The notes beneath the pieces are model-generated. The model was not told the origin of the DNA and searched no databases. It saw only the letters and a list, made by a program, of their open reading frames with translations. DNA of 53,023 nt from Planctomycetota bacterium. GTDB lineage: Bacteria; Planctomycetota; Phycisphaerae; UBA1845; UTPLA1. Made by a program: the position numbers and the translations under genes. Below are positions 6,901 through 16,200 of this stretch, piece after piece (positions within the stretch are counted from its first letter, which is position 1; each line of letters begins with the position of its first letter). Where the stretch lies: positions 1 to 53,023 of the forward strand of contig JACRIM010000011.1 in NCBI GenBank assembly GCA_016235815.1. The letters are read 5' to 3'.

Positions 6901-8396
6901 CGAGTGCCGTCCTGGCTGTCTTCGAGCACGATTCCGATCGTGCCAAGATTATCGCGGATGTGGTCGGAGATGGCGAACTGTTTCGCCGTTCGGGCCATCT
7001 TGCGGACGTCGATGAGCAGTTCGACGAGTTTGCCGGTGCGGCCGTCGTCGGCGAGGGCGGGCTTGGCCTGTTTCTCGAGGAAGAGACCGAGCAGACGGCC
7101 GAGGGTGATCAGCGATGCGCCGGCGGCCTGTGCGGTGATGCGGGCGGGCTCGTCAGGCTTCGTTTCGAGGCGGGCGGCGTCGAGGAATTTGTTGATCTGG
7201 CCGGCGATATCGAAGAGGACGCCGATCGCGCCGGCGGTGTTGAAGTCGTCGTCCATGGCTTCGAGGAAACGGAGGCGGCTATTGAGGATGGAATCGCGAA
7301 CGGCGGCGATCGCGGGGTTGGTTGGTTGATCGGAAAGTTTTTCGACGCCGTCGGTGGCGGTGTAGGGATCGGCACCGGTGGTGCGCTCGAGGCGCTCGAA
7401 CAGGCGGTAGAAGGTGCTGATGCCGGTCTTGGCGGCCTGGAGCGCGTCGTCGGAGAAGTCGATGGGCGAGCGATAGTGCGACTGGACGATGAGGAAGCGG
7501 AGCAGCTCGGGCGGATGGGCCTTGAGCAAATTGGAAAGCTGCAGCGACGACATCACCTTTTCAAATTCGGGATCGCTCTTGGAAATCTTCTTGGTGTTGA
7601 AGCGGGTGAGGCCGTGGTGCATCCAGATCTTGCAAAAGGGTTTGCCGGTGGCGCATTCGGCCTGGCCGATTTCGTTTTCGTGATGCGGGAACTTCAGGTC
7701 GAGGCCGCCGCCGTGGATATCGAAGGTTTCGCCGAGGAGCTTCATCGACATGGCGGAGCATTCGATGTGCCAGCCGGGGCGTCCCTTGCCCCAGGGAGAA
7801 TCGTATTTCACGTCGTCGGGTTCTTCGGGCTTGGCGGCCTTCCAGACCGCGAAGTCGCCGGGGTTTCGTTTGTTGCCCTGAACGAGGCCTTCGCGTGTGC
7901 CGGCGAATTGTTCCTCGGGCTTGCGGTTGGACAGCTTGCCGTAGTCACTGTCGCGCGTGACGTCGAAGTAGACATCGCCTTCGACGGCGTAGGCGTGGCC
8001 CTTGGCGATGAGTTGCTGAATCTGGGTGATGATCTCCGGAATGTGCTCGCTGGCGCGGGGCATGTGGTCGATGGTGCGGACGCCGAGGGCGTGCATGGAT
8101 TCGACGTACTTCTGCTCCAGTTCGCGGGCGAGCTTGGGGACGCTGGTGCCGAGGCGGGCAGCTTCGGCCATGAGTTTGTCTTCGACGTCGGTGACGTTGA
8201 CGACCCACGTGACTCTATAGCCTTTGAAGGTCAGGTAGCGCTTGATGGCGTCGAAGATGATCGGGCCGACGGCGTGGCCGAGGTGGGCGGGTTTGTAGAC
8301 CGTCGGCCCGCAGAGATAGATGCCGACTTTGCCGGGGACTATCGGTTCGAAGATTTCCTTTTCGCCGGTGAGGGTGTTGTAGATGCGGAGCGACAT
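6885..8396 (-). CDS. cysS: Cysteinyl-tRNA synthetase
   Basis: CysRS charges tRNA-Cys with cysteine. The start at 8396 is used: AGGAA lies about 6 nt upstream and the protein then begins with the canonical IYNTLTGEKE; the longer open frame to 8651 adds 85 non-homologous residues. Motifs: first zinc ligand in CGPTVY (C29), the HIGH equivalent PAHLGHAVG (about 35-43), zinc ligands at C212 and H237/H238/E241, and the KMSKS loop as KKISKS (about 268-273). At 503 residues it is normal to slightly long. It is followed by ruvC with a 16-nt overlap. About 260 nt separate it from ispF. Confidence 0.96.
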   Translation of the reverse strand: MSLRIYNTLTGEKEIFEPIVPGKVGIYLCGPTVYKPAHLGHAVGPIIFDAIKRYLTFKGYRVTWVVNVTDVEDKLMAEAARLGTSVPKLARELEQKYVESMHALGVRTIDHMPRASEHIPEIITQIQQLIAKGHAYAVEGDVYFDVTRDSDYGKLSNRKPEEQFAGTREGLVQGNKRNPGDFAVWKAAKPEEPDDVKYDSPWGKGRPGWHIECSAMSMKLLGETFDIHGGGLDLKFPHHENEIGQAECATGKPFCKIWMHHGLTRFNTKKISKSDPEFEKVMSSLQLSNLLKAHPPELLRFLIVQSHYRSPIDFSDDALQAAKTGISTFYRLFERLERTTGADPYTATDGVEKLSDQPTNPAIAAVRDSILNSRLRFLEAMDDDFNTAGAIGVLFDIAGQINKFLDAARLETKPDEPARITAQAAGASLITLGRLLGLFLEKQAKPALADDGRTGKLVELLIDVRKMARTAKQFAISDHIRDNLGTIGIVLEDSQDGTRWRVE

Positions 8397-8655
8397 ACGA
8401 ATTCCTGCGGCAAGCTTTTGTCTGCGGGTGGATGAGGATCGGGCGAGTGTCGCCGGTCGCATCCCTGCGGGGGGTATTTTGGCGGAAACGGGAGAAAACT
8501 CAATGCGGGCGGACTGGGACTTCCACGACTCGATTGGGCAACGGCGGGCGAGCCTGCCAGCTACATGGGTGTTGGCGTTCTCGGCGTTGATTCGACATGC
8601 CACCAGGCTTGCGCCTGGTGCTCGGATTGGGGGCGCGGCACGTTGATGCAACTGA
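8397..8655. repeat. Intergenic region with one REP-like hairpin
   Basis: Between ispF and cysS lies a perfect hairpin at 8601-8620, CACCAGGC-TTGC-GCCTGGTG, 36-55 nt downstream of the ispF stop. Its centre (GGCTTGCGCC) resembles the GGGCTTACGCCC hairpins near 4158 and 4370, so it looks like another member of the dispersed palindromes. There is no T-run on either strand to support a Rho-independent terminator. The remainder up to cysS shows only the cysS ribosome site. Confidence 0.5.
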
Positions 8656-9147
8656 TTACTTCGCGGTGAGGCTGACGATTGCGGTGCAGGCGATGGCCTC
8701 GCCGCGGCCGACGGCGTCGAGGCCTTCGTTGGTCTTGGCCTTTACGCCGACGCAGTCGACAGGGACGCCGAGGAGGTCGGCGATGCACTGTGCGATGGCG
8801 GGTTTGTGGGCCGAGAGCTTGGGTTGTTGGGCGTGAATGACGATGTCGGCGTTGACGACGACCCAGCCGGCGGAGCGGGCTTTGTCGACGGCGTGGGTCA
8901 AGAGCTTGCGACTGTCGGCGTCTTTATAGCGAGGGTCGGTGTCGGGGAAGAGTTCGCCGATGTCGGGCAGCGCCGCCGCGCCGAGGATGGCGTCGGTGAC
9001 GGCGTGCAGCACCACGTCGGCGTCGCTGTGGCCTAGGAGGCCGAGTTCGTGCGGGATTTCGACGCCGCCGAGGATGAGCTTGCGGCCGGGGGTGAGACGG
9101 TGGAGGTCGGTGCCGATGCCGACGCGGTGAATGGGTTTAGTCGTCAC
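8656..9147 (-). CDS. ispF: 2-C-methyl-D-erythritol 2,4-cyclodiphosphate synthase
   Basis: IspF closes CDP-methylerythritol 2-phosphate to the cyclic diphosphate in the MEP isoprenoid pathway. The 163 residues match the family. Metal-binding residues are seen in GIGTDLHRL (Asp and His) and GHSDADVVLHAVTDA (His). The TPLD-loop region and C-terminal KAKTNEGLDAVGRGEAIACTA are conserved. It starts inside the dapF 3' end (11-nt overlap), so the two are probably co-translated. ispD (34024) and ispH (28474) of the same pathway also lie in this window. Confidence 0.96.
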   Translation of the reverse strand: MTTKPIHRVGIGTDLHRLTPGRKLILGGVEIPHELGLLGHSDADVVLHAVTDAILGAAALPDIGELFPDTDPRYKDADSRKLLTHAVDKARSAGWVVVNADIVIHAQQPKLSAHKPAIAQCIADLLGVPVDCVGVKAKTNEGLDAVGRGEAIACTAIVSLTAK

Positions 9148-10096
9148 GGGTCAACCGCCATTCTCCGGAGAAGACCTCTTCGGCAGGGCCGGTCATGAAG
9201 ACGGGGGAATTGGGCACGGTGTCTGGGATAGCGGGCACGGAGGCCCGCTCCACTTTGTTTACGGCACGCTTCACTTCATCGTCGGGCCATTCGATTTGTA
9301 GGTCGCCGCCGGGGAGGTGGATGAGTGCGGAGCGACTAAGACGATCTTCGAGCACGCCGGCAACGAGGACCGCGCAGGCGCCGGTGCCGCAGGCCTGGGT
9401 GGGTCCGCTGCCGCGCTCCCATGTCTTCATCGTCGCCTCGGTGGGCGATTGGACGGTGACGAAGTGGGCGTTGACGCGATTTGGAAAGAGCGGGTGGTGT
9501 TCGACGGCCGGGCCGAGTTCGCGGAGATTGATCCTTGCGAAGTCGTCGATGAAGAAGACGGCATGGGGGTTGCCCATGGAGACGCAGGTCATGGTGAGCG
9601 TTTCGTTGCCAATCTTTAGCGGCGCTCTCACGCATTGTGCGCCATCGACCGCGACGGGGATTTCCTTCGGTGTCAGGATCGGCGGACCCATGTTGACGCG
9701 GACGCAGTCCACCCGGCCATTGCGCCGGTAGGCCGTCAGTTCGAGGACACCGCGGTCGGTTTGGATGCGGACGGTTGCCTCATTGGCGGTCGGCGATGCG
9801 GGGCGGACGACGTTGTGATCGAGAATGTATTTGGCGACGCAGCGAATCCCGTTGCCGCACATCTCGCCGCGCGAGCCGTCGGCGTTGTACATTTCCATGC
9901 GGCAGTCGGCCGACACGCCTTGATCCGGCGGGCAGATCAAGATGAGACCGTCCGAGCCGATGCCGCGGTGACGGTCGCTGATGACACGGGAGAGCGCGGG
10001 CCGGTCAACGCCGTTGAGCGGCTGGGCGAAGCAATCGACGTAGATATAGTCGTTGCCGAGGCCGTGCATCTTTGTAAAGGGCAGGCACATGTTCAT
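9137..10096 (-). CDS. dapF: Diaminopimelate epimerase with a hairpin-encoded insertion
   Basis: DapF interconverts LL- and meso-diaminopimelate for lysine and peptidoglycan synthesis. It has the family start FTKMHGLGNDY and both catalytic cysteine motifs, MCGNGIRC and the ACGTGACA region. ATG at 10096 is preferred, but GTG at 10126 or ATG at 10090 are possible since no clear ribosome site is seen. It is about 40 residues longer than usual. Part of the excess is an insertion just before the conserved C-terminal PVFMTGPAEEVFSGEW, and a perfect DNA hairpin (9230-9249) codes for the ERASVPA part of it. It overlaps ispF by 11 nt and follows the PfaC-like gene by about 120 nt. Confidence 0.93.
   Translation of the reverse strand: MNMCLPFTKMHGLGNDYIYVDCFAQPLNGVDRPALSRVISDRHRGIGSDGLILICPPDQGVSADCRMEMYNADGSRGEMCGNGIRCVAKYILDHNVVRPASPTANEATVRIQTDRGVLELTAYRRNGRVDCVRVNMGPPILTPKEIPVAVDGAQCVRAPLKIGNETLTMTCVSMGNPHAVFFIDDFARINLRELGPAVEHHPLFPNRVNAHFVTVQSPTEATMKTWERGSGPTQACGTGACAVLVAGVLEDRLSRSALIHLPGGDLQIEWPDDEVKRAVNKVERASVPAIPDTVPNSPVFMTGPAEEVFSGEWRLTRDD
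9230..9249 (-). repeat. Palindromic insertion inside dapF
   Basis: On the plus strand AGCGGGC (9230-9236), loop ACGGAG, GCCCGCT (9243-9249) forms a perfect 7-bp stem. It lies within the dapF reading frame in a segment (roughly residues NKVERASVPAIPDTVPNS) not expected in DapF proteins. This is the only copy seen in the window, so its status as a dispersed repeat is inferred from similarity in design to the other palindromes. Confidence 0.6.
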
Positions 10097-10218
10097 CGTC
10101 GAGTCCGGCAACATTGGCGTAAGCACTCGGAGCAGTGTGGTGGAATTACGAATGTCGAATTACCAATTACTAAAAGATACTCCGCAAGAGAAAACCACTA
10201 TCCTTGGGACAATCGCTT

Positions 10219-13200
10219 TTAGCCCATGACGATGCGTAATCCAAAGTCCGTCATCTCGTAGATGATAACACCGTCCACGGAGAGGAAGCCGTTGGCCATG
10301 ATCATCGGCGTGGGGCCGTCTTCGCGGCGAGTGATCGTCGCCGTCACCTCGACTCTCTTGTTTTTGGGGATGACCTGGCCGCGATAAATCCACGAATGCT
10401 TCATACCGACGGCGATGGGTTCGAAGCGGTGCGACTCGGCGAGGCCTGGCCAGCGGTCGAGGGCGTAGGCCTTGAGCAACTGCAACAGGGCTTCGAGGCC
10501 GAGCGAACCGGGCCAGACCGGGTCCTGGTAGAAGTGGGCCTTGAAGAACCATGCGTCGGGATTCACGTCGATGCTGCCGGCGATGTAGCCGAGATGGTGC
10601 GGCCCGCCGTCGGGGAGGAGGCAGTCGACGCGGTCCACCATGCGGAAGGCGCGGGCGGGGAGCGCGGCGGAAAGCGGCGTCGCATAATCCGGCGCTTCAT
10701 CGGGCGTATGGGGTGGAAGGTCGGGAAGCGTGAAGCGCTTCGCGGTTGCGCCTTCATTTGGCGAGGGGTTCCAAATGCGCTGCGCGGCGTCGCGGACGCC
10801 GATCTGCTGGGCGAGTGCTGAGGCAGAGAAGAAGCCGAAGGATGTGTCGCCTTCGTAAACCACGCGATCGCCGCGAAGCACCTGCATGTCGAATTTCTCG
10901 ATGATCATGCCGCCGGCGCTGGAGACGCTGGTGAGGCGGACACGCGTGCGAAGCGTGCCACAGTCGGGACCGATCTCTTCGTGGAGCGTGGCCGTGCCGC
11001 CGAGGTTGCGGAAGGAAAGATCGGTGTTGCTGGTCAATGCCGAGCCGCAGTAGGCCGCGAGGAAGCCGCAGGGTTGCAGGGCGATTTCCAGCAAGACGGC
11101 AAAGGGCATCGTGGTCTGTCGATTCGCGGCAAAGTACCACGCGTCGGGCGGCACATCGTATTCGGCGTCCATCCAGTCGCCGGCCGCAAGGACGAACGGC
11201 GGTTGTCGCACGGCAGCCACGCGGTCGAGGAATTGATACGGCGGACCGGGCAGGCGGGCGATGCGGCGGTCGCGGTCGAATACGCGGTATGCGGGACCGA
11301 AGCAGTCGGAGGGGTTGCCGATGGCGAAGGAGAGGATTTGGTTCGCAGTGAAGGCGGGTTGGGGAGTAGAGGGAACGGGGAACCCGCCCAGGCGGGTCTT
11401 CGACGGGGAACAGGGAACAGAATCAGAGGCACTTAGGCACTGAGGCACAGAGGCACGAAGGGGAGGATGAGGTTGCTGCGCAACGTGGTCCGAAATAGGC
11501 GCGGTCCGCACAGCGGACCCTACATGGTTCCACAACGCTTCAACTGTGTCCCGCGTCAACCCCGTCATCTGCATCGACATGTTTTTCATTTGCACGATGG
11601 GGCGGCCGTCGGCGGACATGAGGGCGTCGGCGAGGACGTATGGCTCGGGGCGGTAGCCGGCTTCCTTGATTTCAATCTGGTAAGTGACCTTCTTTGACAA
11701 CGGCGTGACCGGCCCGCGGCAGCGCAGGCTGCTGGCGACGCCGGGGATCGGTTCGTAGGCGACCGAGTCCGCATCGCCGACCCAGCCCATGCGCAGGAGG
11801 AAGAATCGCAGGGCATGGGCGCAGCATTCGTACATCAGCGTGCCGGGCATGACCATGTCGTCGACGAAGTGGCAGGTGAGGAACCAGTCGTCGGGATGGA
11901 TGTCGGCCTCGGCGACGACCATGCCGAGACCATAGCGGCCGCCTTGCGCGTCGAGTTCGAGGACGCGGTCGATGAGCTTCATACGGCCATCGGGGAGGCG
12001 GAGCGGGTTTGCGATGTCTAGCCGGGCGAAGTCGCCGCCGAAGCAGGCAGCGAGGTCGCCTTGGCGCAAGGCGGTGAGGCGGGCGTCGTCGTAATGCGAA
12101 TCGACTGGCGCAGTATTGGCTATGAGCACGGGCCAGGCGAAATCGTGCGCGGTGGCTCCTTTTTGGTCCGCAAGTTCTTCGGGGGTTTGCACGATGCCGT
12201 GCGAGTTTTCGATTTCCTGTTTCGTGAAGAAGCCGGCGCAGCCGTTTCGCATGGTGAGGACGGGTGAGCTGTCGATGGTGCCGTCGAACTCGAAGAAGAA
12301 GAGATAGGTGCCGCCCTGCCGCACGAAGCGGTCGATGCGAATGTCGTAGCGAATCGTCTCCCCGGGGCGCGGCAGGCCGCGATGGAATTGGACGGTGGCA
12401 TCGAGCAGGCGATACGTGCGCTCGCCCTTTGCAACGAAGTCGATGCCGAGGTAGCCGGAGAGGAAGAGGTCGGCCTGGCCGGCTTCGACGGTGATGCAGA
12501 TCGGGCAGCGGTCGCCGTCGAGATACCAGGCGCCGGGAAGGACGTCGTGTTCGGTGACGAGGCGACCGCGCGTGAGCGAGCCTTTCTCGCCTTCGACGGT
12601 GAGAATGCGATCGCAGAGCATGAGCGGTTCGTCGGGCAGGCGCACGCGGGCGGAATATGTGTCGATGATGGCGAACTCGGGGCCGAGGACGTTGGCGACT
12701 TTTCCGCGGGCGAATTCGAGGCAGGCGGCGCGGTTGAAGGCGGGGGGAGGAGAGGGAACAGAAATAGAGGGAACAGGGAACAGGGAACGGGGAACAGGAG
12801 TTGAGGCACTAAGGCACTGAGGCACTAAGGCACTAAGGGGAGGAAGGGGTTGCTGCGCAACAGTTTTCAATGATTGCGCGGACATTGGGTCGCTTAATGC
12901 CGCACCTAATAATTCGGATTGGACGGTTAGGAGACTGGACAGGCCTTCTGTCGCGGTTTGCGAGAAGCGGAGGAAGGCTTCGTGGGCGGAGTTTGCTGAG
13001 GGAACAGGGAACAGCGAATGGGGAACGGAGTCAGAGGCACTGAGGCACTGAGGTAATAAGGCACTAAGGGGAGGTGGGGGTTGCTGGGCAACGTGTTGCG
13101 AATTGGCGATGGTCCGCACAGCGGACCCTACTACTTGAGTCCTGAGTCTTGAGTCTTGAGTGGACATGGTCGGTCCAGCGGACCCTGCGAGTTGATCGGA

Positions 13201-16200
13201 CAGTGTTAACGGGCCGAGTTGGTGGCCTATGGGGATGCGGATAGTGCGGGTATTCGCGTTCAGTGCATTCGCGGCGGCGGGCGGTTCGTCGGCGTAGAGC
13301 GCGGCGAGGTTGACCGGGATGTGGTGGGCGATGAGGCGGCCGAGGAGTTTGAGCGTGGAGAGGTACTCGTTTTCCCCGCGCGCGGACATCGAGAAGGCGG
13401 CGTGAGGACGGCCGTCGAGGATGCGGCGGATCATGCGGGTGCAACTGGCCTGCGGGCCGACTTCAATGAAGACACGGACGCCGTCGGCGTAGGCTTGTTC
13501 GATGACGGCGGGGAATGAGAAGCCGTGGCGGGCGTGGTTGAGAATGGAATCGGCGGCGGATTCGGTGGTGACGTCATAACTGCGGGCGGCGGTGGAACTG
13601 TAAAAACGAACATTTGCGGGCGGCGTGGTGCGAAGCAGGTGGAAGTCGCGGTAGGCGGCTTCGACGGATTGCAGCGCGTCGCAGTGGACGGTGGGCACGC
13701 CGGGGAGCGGGATGGCGCGGCAGCGGAGGCTGGCCACGACCTGCTCGACATCGCCACGCAGGCCGCCGACGACGCACTCTTTCGGGGTATTCACGATGAG
13801 GAGTCGGGCGCGGGGCGCGGCTGCGAGTGCGTTGCGTACATCGTCGGGCGAGCGCGGAATGAGGACGACGTGCCACTCGGGCGGCACATCGGCGGGCAGG
13901 CCCCATGAGTTGCGCAGGGAATTGCGCGTCCCGGCGAGATCGGTGGCGAAGAGCGGCGACGAGAACATGCGGCGGTGCATTTCGTCGCGGTCGGGCCAGG
14001 CGCGCATGGCAAAGAGGCCGGCGGATTCACCGAGGCTGTAACCGATGACGGCGTTCGGTGAGACGCCGAGCGAGCGGAGAATGTCGGTTGCGAGGACGCC
14101 GAACGACACCTGGCCGAAGATGGTGCAGCGCATGTCCAGCGCGGCGGCGGCTTCGGAGTCTTCTCGCCAATCGTCGGGCCAGTCGAGACGATGCGGGGCA
14201 AACCAGCGCGGGAGCAGTTGATCGCGGAGTCGGGCGGACTCGGCGTCGAGGGTGCTGACGACGTGCGGGAAGTGGACGGCGAGGTCTGCGCCCATTCCGG
14301 CAAAATAGTTGCCCGCGCCGGGATAGACGAAGGCGAGTTTGCCGGGTTGGTCGATTGATTGCGGCGAATAGTACACGCCGGGGATGGCGTCGGCGGATTC
14401 GCCGGGGCGCGACCGCAGATGGTCAGTGAGTTGACGAAGACGCTCGCGCAGTTCGCCGGTATCCGTGGCAACGAGGGCGGCGGAGAACTGTTCGGCGAAA
14501 TCAAGTGGATGCGCGTGCAACCATGCGCGGGCGGCGGCATTCAGCGAGGCGTGTGGCGCGGCGAGATGGGCGTCGAGGGCGGCGAGTTGATGCGTGAGTG
14601 CGTCGGCGCTTGCGGCGGTGATGGCAAAGAGCGCTGCGGGTCGGACGACGGCGGGCGACGCAACCGCGGCGGTAGGCGATTCGCGAAGGACGATTGATGC
14701 ATGATTGCCGTCGGCGGTGGCGGCGTGAACGGTTGCGCGGCGCGGACCATCGGCGCGATTGCGAAGCCAGGCGAGGGCTTGCTTCGGGGCGTGGGCGCGG
14801 TCGGCGAGCTGCGAGCGGATTTCGTCGGGCAGTGCGTCGTCGGGCGTGGGCGGGAGGATGGCGTGGTGCAGACAAAGCGCGGCTTTGACTATGGCGGCGA
14901 GGCCGGACGCGGAGCCGGTGCGACCGATGGTTGCGGTGAGGGTTGAGAGGGCGACGGGGTCGGAGTTTGCGCTTATGGCGGAAGCGATGGAGTCGGTCGG
15001 GCCGGACCATTCGATGAAATCGGCGGCCGGCACGATCTCATTGCCATCCCAGACGGCGTAGATTCGGTCGCCGTCGCGCGTCGCGTTGGCGAGGCGCTTG
15101 AGGATGACGGTGCATGCGCCGTCGCCGAAAGGCGTTCCGTCGTGCCGCGATGTTGACACGACATTGCGAAGGTCGGCGGCCATGTCCACCGCGCCGACGA
15201 TGGCGGCGTCGAGTTCGCCGCGCCCGACAGCGCGGGCGGCGATCTCAAAGGCCTTGAGGCCGGACGCCTCTTCGCAGGAGACGGCGAAACTGGGGCCGCC
15301 GAGCTGACACTCGCGGGCGATGCGGCTGGCGATCATGCCGCCGAGCGCGCCGAGGACGCGCGGGGCGTCGAGGGCGGGACCGGCGGCGTCGCAAAGTTCG
15401 TCGGTCCAGGTCGCGAGTTCGTCGTCGGTGAGATTGAGTTCGAGTGCGTCGGCCCACTGGCGGGCGCGGCCGCGGATCCACCAGCGGAGGTGGAAGTTGG
15501 TGGTGTCGAAATCGAGGGCCATGCCGATGACGACACCGACGCGCGGGCGGCGCTCGCGAAGCGGGAGATTGGCGTCGGCAAGGGCGGCGGCGACGGATTC
15601 GAGGGCGACGAGTTGTTGCGGCAGGGCCGCGGGGAGTTCGTTCGGGGGGATTCGGTACTTGCCGACGGGGATTTCGATTTCGTCGATGCTTGCGGCGGCT
15701 TGTGGTGCCATGTGTGCGGCACCGAATGCGTCGCAGCCGTACCAGCGGTCGGGCGATGGCGGATGGATGGCGGTGCGGTTGTTAAAGATAGCGTGTTGGA
15801 AGTCGTGCAGGCACGTGATGGAGCCGAAGCGGGCATCCATGCCGACGATGGCGACGGGTTCCGGGTGCGCCGGTGTGTGTTCGACAATCGCGGGCCGTGA
15901 GGATGGGCCAGTCCATTCTTCGATGAGGACATGCGCGTTGATGCCGCCGAATCCGAAGGCGCTGATGGCGGCACGGCGCGGGGTTTGGTCATCGCGGCGG
16001 TGCCACGGATGAGGCACGGATTGAACGCGGAAGGGGCTGCCCTCGAGCGGGATGACACGGGCCGGGCGCGTGAAGTTGGCCGAGGGGGCCAGCGTCTCGT
16101 GACGCATGGCGAGGAGCGTTTTGATCAACCCTGCCGCGCCGGCGGCGGTGAGGAGGTGGCCGATCATGGATTTGACGGAGCCGATGGGGCATTGGCCGGT

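Noticed and set aside
8397-8651. 85-residue N-terminal extension of cysteinyl-tRNA synthetase
   Set aside because: The extension has no similarity to the family, and a good ribosome site precedes the internal ATG at 8396.
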